Source: an uncultured Lachnospiraceae bacterium (GTDB lineage Bacteria > Bacillota > Clostridia > Lachnospirales > Lachnospiraceae). From it: a stretch of DNA of 29,198 nt. Position 1 is the first letter of the stretch. Each line of letters begins with the position of its first letter. Below the pieces are notes generated by a model, which worked only from the letters and a program-made list of their open reading frames with translations, searched no databases and was not told the DNA's origin. The stretch is from assembly GCA_902783735.1 (NCBI GenBank), contig CACZSE010000036.1, forward strand, positions 1-29,198, written 5' to 3'. Positions 23,686-29,198 of this stretch are shown one piece after another. The translations under genes were made by a program, and so were the position numbers.

Positions 23686-25344
23686 TTATAACTTAAAGAA
23701 CTCCAGATCCTCATCCAGTTTCTGAGCAACACTCATAAGATCTTCGGCACTGTTTGCAAGAATGCTTATGTTGTTATTTATCTCTGTCATCGATGCCGAT
23801 GTCTCCTGAGTGGTAGCCGCATATTCTTCGGAAATGGCTGAAAGTGAATTTACCTCATCAACTATGACAGCTTTTGAAGAATCACAACCCTGCGTAAGAG
23901 CAGAGATATTATCGACACCATTGACGGTTGAATTTACACCGTCTATAAGAGTATTGATCTTTACAACAGTTTCATCAAGCACTTTATTAACATCATCACC
24001 TATGCTGCTTACCTCTTCCGCCTTGTCGCTTGCCTTCTGTGCCTGATTTAACAGTTCGATCATCTCACTGCGTATCTCATCGGCAGTATGTGAGGACTCG
24101 GTAGCAAGTATTCCGATCTCCTGAGCAACAACCGCAAATCCTTTTCCTGCTTCTCCGGCTCTTGCAGCCTCTATTGAAGCGTTCAAAGCTAACAGGTTTG
24201 TCTGTTCCGCAATGCTGTTTATACCGTCAACCTTTTCATTTACACTCTTAACTGCTACATTTGTCTCCCTCATTGTAGCACTTATCTCAACAACTGCCTG
24301 CTTCATTGCATTCATGCTCTGTGCAAGTACTTCAAGAGCCTTTGCGGATTCCGTAGATGCCATTCCCATATCAGACGCAGATTCACCCAATGAATCGGCA
24401 TTATCGGAAACATTACGTATGGCCGTTGAAAGATCATCCATGTTCTGGGTTACTTTCTCTACCGATTCAGCCTGTTCCATGGCTCCGTCTGCCATATCCT
24501 GTACTGCAGATGAAACACCCTCGGATGTATCTCTTAGATGTGCACATGTATCGTTTAATTCTTCTGCTTTGTCACGTAAGGAGTTTGCTATGCTTTTTAC
24601 ATCATTGATAACACCTGTCAGAACCTCGATCAAAGTATTGGAACCGTTTAGCATCTCTCCCAGTTCATCGTTTCTGACAGCAATGTTTTCCGTCTTTACA
24701 AATTCTCCTACAGACAGTTTATTGATCACATTATTTATTCTGATGACTGCAGATACCAGTTTGTCGGCTATGATATATACGATCACTATCGTGATGATCA
24801 TTATTGATATACCTACGGCAAAAAGTGAAATGACACTCTTTCTGATCGTCGCTTCCATTTCAGCGGTGGGTTTTCCTGCAAAAGCCATACCGGTGATCTT
24901 TCCGCTCTCATCCTTTATAGGGGTATATGCCACACAATAATCGGCTCCCGCAACATCAGTTTTTTCGGAAGTAAACCGCTCTCCTCTCTTTAAAACAGCT
25001 TCGACCACTTCGGGGGATGCCTGTGTGCCTACAGGTCTGCTTCCATCGGCTTTTACTACAGATGTAGAGGCTCTTGTATCTCCTTCAAATCTCGTAAAAT
25101 CATAGCCGGTGACAGCCTTGCATTCGTCTTCCAGTTCATTGGTCGTTAAGTCCCTGTCGGTTGTAGCTATCTGCTCTCTGAACATTTCAGCGGAAGCCAT
25201 CAATCCGTTGAGAGCCTGATCCATCATTCCGGACTTTAATCTGCCCGAGATCAGTATAAGCAGGATCGTTCCTATTATTACAATAGGTAAAACAGACATG
25301 AGCAACAGTTGCACCCTGATCGAAAGTTTTGTTCTGGTATTCAT
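23686..25344 (-). CDS. Methyl-accepting chemotaxis protein with Cache ectodomain
   Basis: 552 residues. Membrane helix (about 12-33), single-Cache-like ectodomain (about 38-168, with YCVAYTPIKDESGKITGMAFAGKP), membrane helix (about 172-194), HAMP (about 195-250) and a cytoplasmic signalling domain to the C-terminus. The hairpin tip, which binds CheA and CheW, is the highly conserved run around 378-408 (NSIAEQTNLLALNASIEAAR, then GEAGKGFAVVA). No C-terminal CheR-docking pentapeptide is seen (ends EFFKL... after DEDLEFFKL). No che genes are in the window, so it is an orphan receptor. It is divergent from the MarR gene, and its promoter overlaps a probable MarR operator. Confidence 0.95.
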   Translation of the reverse strand: MNTRTKLSIRVQLLLMSVLPIVIIGTILLILISGRLKSGMMDQALNGLMASAEMFREQIATTDRDLTTNELEDECKAVTGYDFTRFEGDTRASTSVVKADGSRPVGTQASPEVVEAVLKRGERFTSEKTDVAGADYCVAYTPIKDESGKITGMAFAGKPTAEMEATIRKSVISLFAVGISIMIITIVIVYIIADKLVSAVIRINNVINKLSVGEFVKTENIAVRNDELGEMLNGSNTLIEVLTGVINDVKSIANSLRDKAEELNDTCAHLRDTSEGVSSAVQDMADGAMEQAESVEKVTQNMDDLSTAIRNVSDNADSLGESASDMGMASTESAKALEVLAQSMNAMKQAVVEISATMRETNVAVKSVNEKVDGINSIAEQTNLLALNASIEAARAGEAGKGFAVVAQEIGILATESSHTADEIRSEMIELLNQAQKASDKAEEVSSIGDDVNKVLDETVVKINTLIDGVNSTVNGVDNISALTQGCDSSKAVIVDEVNSLSAISEEYAATTQETSASMTEINNNISILANSAEDLMSVAQKLDEDLEFFKL

Positions 25345-25403
25345 TTGTTCCTTCTTCCTTCCTTTTTGTTTTTTAACTCATCTTACTGATAGTCATCAAA
25401 CAA

Positions 25404-25415
25404 TTAGACATCTAA
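25404..25415. promoter_or_regulatory. Probable MarR operator (TTAGA-CA-TCTAA palindrome)
   Basis: A perfect 5-bp inverted repeat with a 2-base centre lies within a wider direct repeat ACAATTA...ACAATTA (25400-25406 and 25415-25421). TTAG-N-CTAA palindromes are common MarR-family sites. It starts 5 bases downstream of the receptor's -10 box, over the expected transcription start, in the gap between the two divergent genes. Confidence 0.58.
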
Positions 25416-25420
25416 CAATT

Positions 25421-25449
25421 ATTATATTTCCGCAGAACAAAAAATGCAA
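25421..25449 (-). promoter_or_regulatory. Promoter for the chemoreceptor gene
   Basis: On the minus strand, TTGCAT (25444-25449) is followed after 17 bases by a perfect TATAAT (25421-25426). The predicted start is about 70 bases upstream of ATG 25344 and lies inside the TTAGA palindrome. Confidence 0.6.
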
Positions 25450-25457
25450 TAAAAAGC

Positions 25458-25487
25458 ATGACAGGATCCCCTTTTAACCAGTATAAT
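25458..25487 (+). promoter_or_regulatory. Promoter for the marR-type gene
   Basis: ATGACA (25458-25463, five of six matches to TTGACA) is followed after 18 bases by a perfect TATAAT (25482-25487). The predicted start is about 33 bases before ATG 25527. Confidence 0.62.
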
Positions 25488-25526
25488 TATTAAAAACACT
25501 GTTTCGATATAAAAAAGGCGGATCAT

Positions 25527-25937
25527 ATGAAATCTTTATTTAATGCTTATTGGGCATTTACAAAAAATCTGGAAAAAGGAATAAAAAAATATGGATTAAA
25601 CTCAGGAAATCCCAAGATCTTACTTTACCTGTTGGGAAATGAAGGCTGCAGACAGATAGATATATCGCGTAATTGCCAGGTGAGTTCGGCTACCCTGTCC
25701 AGTGTGCTGGCAAATATGGAAGCCAACGGTATCATAGAAAGAAAACGTGTTGAAGAAAACAAACGGTCTTATGCAATATATCTTACAAAAAAAGGGCATC
25801 AAACTTTTGACGTGATCAAAGATCAGCTTGATGCCACTACCGATATTGCTTTCAGGGGGTTTTCCGATGAAGAGATCAATGATGTACAGTCATATCTTAA
25901 CAGGATAACCGTTAACCTTAATAATTTGAATAATTAA
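25527..25937 (+). CDS. MarR family transcriptional regulator
   Basis: 136 residues, the usual MarR size. The winged helix-turn-helix spans about 29-90, with a recognition helix in SSATLSSVLANMEANGII (53-70) and a wing in ERKRVEENKRSYAIYLTKKG. Helices at both ends form the dimer. Cysteines 41 and 50 flank helix alpha-3, so redox sensing is conceivable but not shown. It is the only complete plus-strand gene in the window and is divergent from the chemoreceptor with a palindromic operator between them, so it probably represses the receptor and perhaps itself. GGCGG lies about 5 bases before ATG 25527. Its stop is two bases from the convergent stop of the next gene. Confidence 0.94.
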   Translation: MKSLFNAYWAFTKNLEKGIKKYGLNSGNPKILLYLLGNEGCRQIDISRNCQVSSATLSSVLANMEANGIIERKRVEENKRSYAIYLTKKGHQTFDVIKDQLDATTDIAFRGFSDEEINDVQSYLNRITVNLNNLNN

Positions 25938-25939
25938 AC

Positions 25940-26359
25940 TCACGGAGCTTTTTTTATAATATTGTCAACCTCATCTGCCGTATAAGCATAATCCCCCAGT
26001 CTTTTCTTTACTGTTTCCATCCTGTCGGCATTTGATCCGATCGCAGATCCATCATTTTTTTCTGCATAGACGCGTGCCATAAATGCGCTGTGAGCATATT
26101 CCGCAACATTATATATATCTTCCATACCGGATGAAGGTTCCAAGCTGCTCATACGCTCCACATACCATGTTCCCAAAACCTCATTATATGCCCTGTGCTT
26201 AAGTTCGTACTCAAATACGTCTTTACGCGTCTCAGCCGGATCTTCCACCTCACGGTTGGCATATTTAAACGACCCAACCATATCTATGAATAATCCCAAA
26301 AATGCAAGACCTGCGATCACGATAAGGATATTCAGGATCACCTTCACTGCTTTATTCAT
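25940..26359 (-). CDS. Small membrane protein, cassette copy 2 partner (139 aa)
   Basis: From ATG 26359 it has 139 residues: an N-terminal membrane helix (about 5-25) and a helical domain predicted outside the cell. No zinc ribbon is present. It aligns with the 138-residue protein encoded at 27468-27884: IYNVAEYAHSAFMARVY and DRMETVKKRLGDY match YYRLGEYGELLFLKEVY and GRMEDIRNRMPEY. The frame opens 17 codons earlier, but ATG 26359 has GGAGGAG 10 bases upstream, overlaps the upstream gene by 8 bases (ATGAATAA) and gives the same length as its paralogue. It is the last gene of the five-gene cluster. Function unknown. Confidence 0.85.
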   Translation of the reverse strand: MNKAVKVILNILIVIAGLAFLGLFIDMVGSFKYANREVEDPAETRKDVFEYELKHRAYNEVLGTWYVERMSSLEPSSGMEDIYNVAEYAHSAFMARVYAEKNDGSAIGSNADRMETVKKRLGDYAYTADEVDNIIKKAP

Positions 26360-27104
26360 GTCTAAATATCTCCTCCAGTTTAACCGCTTTTTGTGCTTCT
26401 GATGCAGCAATGAATTCCCTCAATTCGTCATCATTCATTGAGAAATAGGTTCTCATTGCCGCTTCGAGTTCCGTTTTCATATCTTCGATACATGCCAGAT
26501 ATTCTTTATTCTTTTCACTCTCCTTCTGTACCTCGTATACCTCATAAAAACCATTTGCATACATGCAAAAGATCTTAATATCCGAATCCAGTCCGTCAAA
26601 ATACTCAGGATCGTCAGATCTTAAAACGATCTCCTCCATATGTCTTATGCACTCGTAGTACTCACTTACGACATAATTGACATGTCTGAGATGATCAAAC
26701 TCCTGCGGTGGGAAGTTTTGCAGCTCGTGAGCATACAGAAAGCTCATATATTCCGTATATTCACCGCGTTTAAGATAATCTTGTGCCTGCGATACATATA
26801 TCGCGGCATTTTTCTCTGCATCACGTCTTATCTCTTCATCGGGATCATGATCCGAATAATTATATGATGAGATCACCGACATGATGATGCATCCTATGAC
26901 CAAAACTATAAGTATCGCAGCTTTTTTTGCCAATTCCGAAGTATTTTTAGCAGAATCAAGAACTTCATCTTTTGTTTTTTGGTATGTCCTTTTAAACTGC
27001 TTCATATTTTGGCTGTGTTTTGCCGCAAACGGATTCTCGTGACCACAGTAGGGACAGGTTAATTCTTCAGGTCCTATTTCCCTGTTACATTTTTCGCAAA
27101 TCAT
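26352..27104 (-). CDS. Zinc-ribbon membrane protein, cassette copy 2 (250 aa)
   Basis: 250 residues. A zinc ribbon at the N-terminus (CEKC at 3-6 and CPYC at 17-20), a basic coiled linker, a single membrane helix (about 61-79) and an extracytoplasmic helical domain (about 90-250). It is a paralogue of the 249-residue protein at 27877-28626: same length and topology, with similar segments YLKRGEYTEYMSF versus YLDAGDYTGFAAF and a C-terminal KLEEIFRHE versus YLEEVLMND. The ATG overlaps the stop of the preceding 120-residue gene (ATGA). Its final Leu-Glu-Glu codons carry the ribosome binding site of the next gene. The cytoplasmic zinc ribbon with an external domain resembles TcaA/YvbJ-type proteins only in outline; no known domain is recognised outside the ribbon. 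Confidence 0.88.
   Translation of the reverse strand: MICEKCNREIGPEELTCPYCGHENPFAAKHSQNMKQFKRTYQKTKDEVLDSAKNTSELAKKAAILIVLVIGCIIMSVISSYNYSDHDPDEEIRRDAEKNAAIYVSQAQDYLKRGEYTEYMSFLYAHELQNFPPQEFDHLRHVNYVVSEYYECIRHMEEIVLRSDDPEYFDGLDSDIKIFCMYANGFYEVYEVQKESEKNKEYLACIEDMKTELEAAMRTYFSMNDDELREFIAASEAQKAVKLEEIFRHE
26370..26376 (-). promoter_or_regulatory. Embedded ribosome binding site, cassette copy 2
   Basis: GGAGGAG lies inside the Leu-Glu-Glu codons near the end of the 250-residue gene, 10 bases upstream of ATG 26359. The same arrangement recurs at 27892-27899. Confidence 0.62.
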
Positions 27105-27463
27105 TTAGCCTGTTCCTCCTGTTGAATGGTGATACCCTGATCTTTCAGAAATTCTTCCTTTTTGCTGTCTGCTCTGCTGTTATTATGAATACTCAATAAC
27201 CACATACTGCCCAAAATGATAAGCGCAACAACAATAATAACCAAAACAGAGGTCCTCGCAACAAGACTCATTTTGGCTTTAATACTCTTATCACCATCCT
27301 CCTTATGACTCTCTACGTCTTTTCGGATATCTTCCAACTGTTCCATGTATTCGTTTTCTTCGGCAGGTTCATAAGCCGTACCGCAAAACGGACAGCGCAC
27401 CAGTGATCCGTCAAACTCTGCTCCACAGGTTGAACATGCTATCATCTTTGTTATCTTTCCCAT
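27101..27463 (-). CDS. Short zinc-ribbon membrane protein (120 aa) between the two cassettes
   Basis: 120 residues. A zinc ribbon (CSTC at 10-13, CPFC at 24-27), an acidic/basic coiled linker (about 35-65), one membrane helix (about 71-91) and a short external tail rich in Lys, Glu and Gln. It shares the zinc ribbon-linker-helix plan of the two long paralogues but lacks their external domain. AAGGAAG lies 7 bases before ATG 27463. It starts 4 bases after the stop of the 138-residue gene, and its stop overlaps the next ATG (ATGA), so translation of the cluster is tightly coupled. Confidence 0.88.
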   Translation of the reverse strand: MGKITKMIACSTCGAEFDGSLVRCPFCGTAYEPAEENEYMEQLEDIRKDVESHKEDGDKSIKAKMSLVARTSVLVIIVVALIILGSMWLLSIHNNSRADSKKEEFLKDQGITIQQEEQAK

Positions 27464-27467
27464 AATC

Positions 27468-27884
27468 TCACTTCCTTACAGCATTAGCGGCGCTTTGATC
27501 GATCTTGTCAAATACCGCATCATACTCCGGCATCCTGTTTCGAATATCCTCCATCCTGCCTTCTGCTTCTTTTAGTGTTTCAAGATTCCCGGCTCTGTCA
27601 TATACCTCTTTTAAAAACAGAAGTTCTCCATATTCACCCAGTCTGTAATAATCTTCGTCTCTTGGGTCGATCTCAGCACCTCCCCGGATGGCTCTCGAGA
27701 TGGCTGCTACAGTCCCGTAGTTTTCCCGTTCCAGATAGGCTCTTAACGTATCCGGACGTATCGTATCCTGTTCCACATATTCGAAATTGAGGCTTTCCAC
27801 GGCTTTCGGCAATGTAAAGACAAAAACGATCGCCAGGATAATATTCACTGCTATCGAAATTCTGAAGATCAATTTTTTAGTCAT
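27468..27884 (-). CDS. Small membrane protein, cassette copy 1 partner (138 aa)
   Basis: 138 residues. One N-terminal membrane helix (about 5-25) and an extracytoplasmic helical domain (about 30-138). It is a paralogue of the 139-residue protein at 25940-26359, sharing the Y-x2-(G/A)EY...F-x3-VY and RM-x8-Y patterns at matching spacing. No zinc ribbon and no recognised domain. Its ATG lies 8 bases inside the preceding zinc-ribbon gene (ATGACTAA) and uses a ribosome binding site within that gene's last codons. Co-translation with the zinc-ribbon protein suggests that the two form a complex. Confidence 0.86.
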   Translation of the reverse strand: MTKKLIFRISIAVNIILAIVFVFTLPKAVESLNFEYVEQDTIRPDTLRAYLERENYGTVAAISRAIRGGAEIDPRDEDYYRLGEYGELLFLKEVYDRAGNLETLKEAEGRMEDIRNRMPEYDAVFDKIDQSAANAVRK

Positions 27885-28626
27885 TCATCAGCACCTCCTC
27901 CAGATATGCTTCCTGTCTGATACTTGATTCGGAAAAATAACTCTTTCGTCCTTCTTCATCCAATCCCAGATAGACTTCCATTATTATGTCCGCTTTTGCT
28001 TTCATATCATAAATATTGTCCCTGTATGGGTCCGAATCTATATCCGAAAGCCTGTAATCGAATTCATCATAGAACCTTTGGATCGCTCTATGACAGTTAC
28101 TTATATCAGACTCCGGATCGTACCTTCTTGCCTCAGGTCCAAACATAGTTGCCTCTTCCACCGCTGAGACCATCGAAGAATAATAGTCTGCCATGTCACA
28201 TATCAGATTCAGGTCTTCATACGGTTCTTCCCAATGTGCTATATTATGATATTCCTTAAACGCAGCAAATCCGGTATAATCTCCTGCATCCAGATACTTC
28301 CGTATAACGGCAGAATATTCATCATATTGTTTTACGGATTCTTTTCTTTTAGCATTCTCCCTGAAACTGTATGCATTTTCGCTTACATATATCGTTACAA
28401 GTACTGAGATAAGCAGTAAAAGCATGCAAAAAGCACTGATCACGATCGGGATATTCTCCGATAGGATCTCGCCGATCTTTTTCTTCGTCTTCTCACTGTC
28501 CTTTTTTAACCGTTCCATATCAGACCGATAACCGGCAGTTTCTGTATTCTTTCTGCCGCAATGCGGACAAACTTTATCGGTCAGTCCGATCTCAGCGCCA
28601 CAACCTACGCACTTCATTGTATCCAA
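27877..28626 (-). CDS. Zinc-ribbon membrane protein, cassette copy 1 (249 aa)
   Basis: 249 residues. A zinc ribbon (CVGC at 6-9, CPHC at 20-23), a Lys-rich coiled linker, one membrane helix (about 60-82) and an extracytoplasmic helical domain (about 90-249). It is a paralogue of the 250-residue protein at 26352-27104. AAGGAG lies 11 bases before ATG 28626; an in-frame ATG three codons later is possible. It begins 11 bases after the stop of the aldo/keto reductase gene, so the five-gene cluster may be read from a promoter outside the window. The function is not known; the zinc ribbon may act as a cytoplasmic protein-binding module. Confidence 0.88.
   Translation of the reverse strand: MDTMKCVGCGAEIGLTDKVCPHCGRKNTETAGYRSDMERLKKDSEKTKKKIGEILSENIPIVISAFCMLLLLISVLVTIYVSENAYSFRENAKRKESVKQYDEYSAVIRKYLDAGDYTGFAAFKEYHNIAHWEEPYEDLNLICDMADYYSSMVSAVEEATMFGPEARRYDPESDISNCHRAIQRFYDEFDYRLSDIDSDPYRDNIYDMKAKADIIMEVYLGLDEEGRKSYFSESSIRQEAYLEEVLMND
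27892..27899 (-). promoter_or_regulatory. Embedded ribosome binding site, cassette copy 1
   Basis: AGGAGGTG lies inside the Leu-Glu-Glu-Val codons near the end of the 249-residue gene, 7 bases upstream of ATG 27884. Confidence 0.65.
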
Positions 28627-28637
28627 ATCTCCTTATA

Positions 28638-29198
28638 TTAATTTACTTTCCGGTTTCCTGCCAGAACTTCTTTGTAATCCTCATAATTCTTCTTAAGTAA
28701 GGCAGGAATATCAAGGCCGTAGGGGCACTTCGGCAGACATGCACCGCAACCTATGCACTCTTCTGTCCTTGCCATTTCGCCTTTCCAATAATCACTCAAC
28801 CAGGCTTTGCTGGGAGCACGACGAAGCAAAAGAGACATTCTGTTACACTGGTTTATCTGTATATTCATGGTACATGGCATGCAGTAACCGCAACCCCTGC
28901 AGAACTCTCCGCCAAGGTCCTTTTGTTCACTGTCAATATAATCTCTCGTCTCATCATCCAAAGAGGGCGTTTCATCCATATATGACAGCCACTCATCCAG
29001 CTCACTTTCTTTCTGAACGCCCCATATGGGAACGATACCGTCAAACTGTGATATGAATGCCATGGCAGCTTTTGAATTATTTATGAGACCGCCGGCAAGT
29101 CCTTTCATGGCTATCATACCGACGTGGTTTTTGTTACATATGTCTATCAATTCCAGTTCTTTTTTGTCTGCCAGATAACTGATGGGATATTGTAATGT
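28638..29198 (-). CDS. Aldo/keto reductase with C-terminal 4Fe-4S ferredoxin domain (partial)
   Basis: The frame is open to the right edge (at least 16 codons beyond the TTG at 29150), so only the C-terminal part of about 186 residues is visible. The end of the TIM barrel (HVGMIAMKGLAGGLINNS, PIWGVQKESELDEWL) is followed by a double iron-sulfur cluster domain: CRGCGYCMPC and later CIGCGACLPKCPYGLDIP, eight cysteines in the usual spacing, with the RMSLLLRRAPS segment between. This is the predicted ferredoxin-type oxidoreductase of the aldo/keto reductase family, common in anaerobes; the substrate is unknown. It is the gene immediately upstream of the zinc-ribbon cluster. Confidence 0.92.
   Translation of the reverse strand, partial: TLQYPISYLADKKELELIDICNKNHVGMIAMKGLAGGLINNSKAAMAFISQFDGIVPIWGVQKESELDEWLSYMDETPSLDDETRDYIDSEQKDLGGEFCRGCGYCMPCTMNIQINQCNRMSLLLRRAPSKAWLSDYWKGEMARTEECIGCGACLPKCPYGLDIPALLKKNYEDYKEVLAGNRKVN

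Noticed and set aside
24212..24940. Plus-strand frame of 242 codons opposite the chemoreceptor
   Set aside because: It is a shadow of a long conserved gene. The opposite strand carries an intact chemoreceptor with clear family motifs.
1..29198. Mobile elements, CRISPR arrays, tRNA or rRNA genes
   Set aside because: I saw no transposase, integrase or Cas motif, no regularly spaced direct repeats and no tRNA-like cloverleaf.

Overview
The window reads as chromosomal DNA of a low-to-moderate GC Firmicute, most likely a polysaccharide-degrading member of the Lachnospiraceae (Butyrivibrio-like). This is an inference from GH5 and GH9 beta-glucanases, a large clostridial acyl-CoA dehydratase activase-type protein, a dCache/c-di-GMP signalling complement and Gram-positive style Shine-Dalgarno sites. 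I see no rRNA, tRNA, CRISPR, insertion sequence or phage gene. Almost everything is on the minus strand. The exceptions are the partial gene at the left edge and one MarR regulator. There is no gene-free stretch above 300 bases; the longest gap, about 180 bases at 25345-25526, holds two divergent promoters and a probable operator.

Layout, left to right. (1) 1-1272: C-terminal part of an HgdC/DUF2229-type protein, ending at a bidirectional terminator. (2) 1335-5368, transcribed leftward: GH9 glucanase, GH5 glucanase, a PAS histidine-kinase-like protein whose phospho-acceptor histidine is a leucine, and a small unknown protein. Both glucanases lack a signal peptide, which suggests intracellular cellodextrin breakdown. 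(3) 5465-7988: a DUF58-like protein that lacks the family's core signature, overlapping a polytopic membrane protein with a tail of ten 11-residue Lys/Glu repeats. (4) 8111-9442: chorismate mutase and aroB (shikimate/aromatic pathway), then a GIY-YIG protein. (5) 9801-20432: a signalling block with a diguanylate cyclase, a 777-residue hybrid kinase, a 1493-residue two-sensor hybrid kinase containing a decayed internal HisKA-like segment, and a Cache-HD-GYP protein with a C-terminal receiver. (6) 20473-23579: lipoprotein, S1-domain protein, WYL regulator and histidine phosphatase. (7) 23686-25937: chemotaxis receptor divergent from a MarR regulator, with a TTAGA-CA-TCTAA palindrome over the receptor's predicted start site. 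(8) 25940-28626: five tightly packed small membrane genes that form a duplicated two-gene zinc-ribbon cassette around a third zinc-ribbon protein. (9) 28638-29198: partial ferredoxin-type aldo/keto reductase.

How they may work together. Block 5 contains both synthesis (GGEEF) and breakdown (HD-GYP) of c-di-GMP. It also holds two kinases that each carry HisKA, HATPase, receiver and Hpt, with no separate DNA-binding response regulator nearby; the HD-GYP receiver is a plausible phosphorelay output. All three dCache ectodomains in this block carry the Y-x4-R-x-W-Y ... Y-x-D ... D pattern of amino-acid-binding dCache domains, so the block may couple extracellular amino acids to c-di-GMP. The best candidate for an undescribed system is the zinc-ribbon membrane cluster at 25940-28626. 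Its two cassettes share gene order, protein sizes, predicted topology and an 8-nt overlap with the downstream Shine-Dalgarno site embedded in the upstream Leu-Glu-Glu codons.
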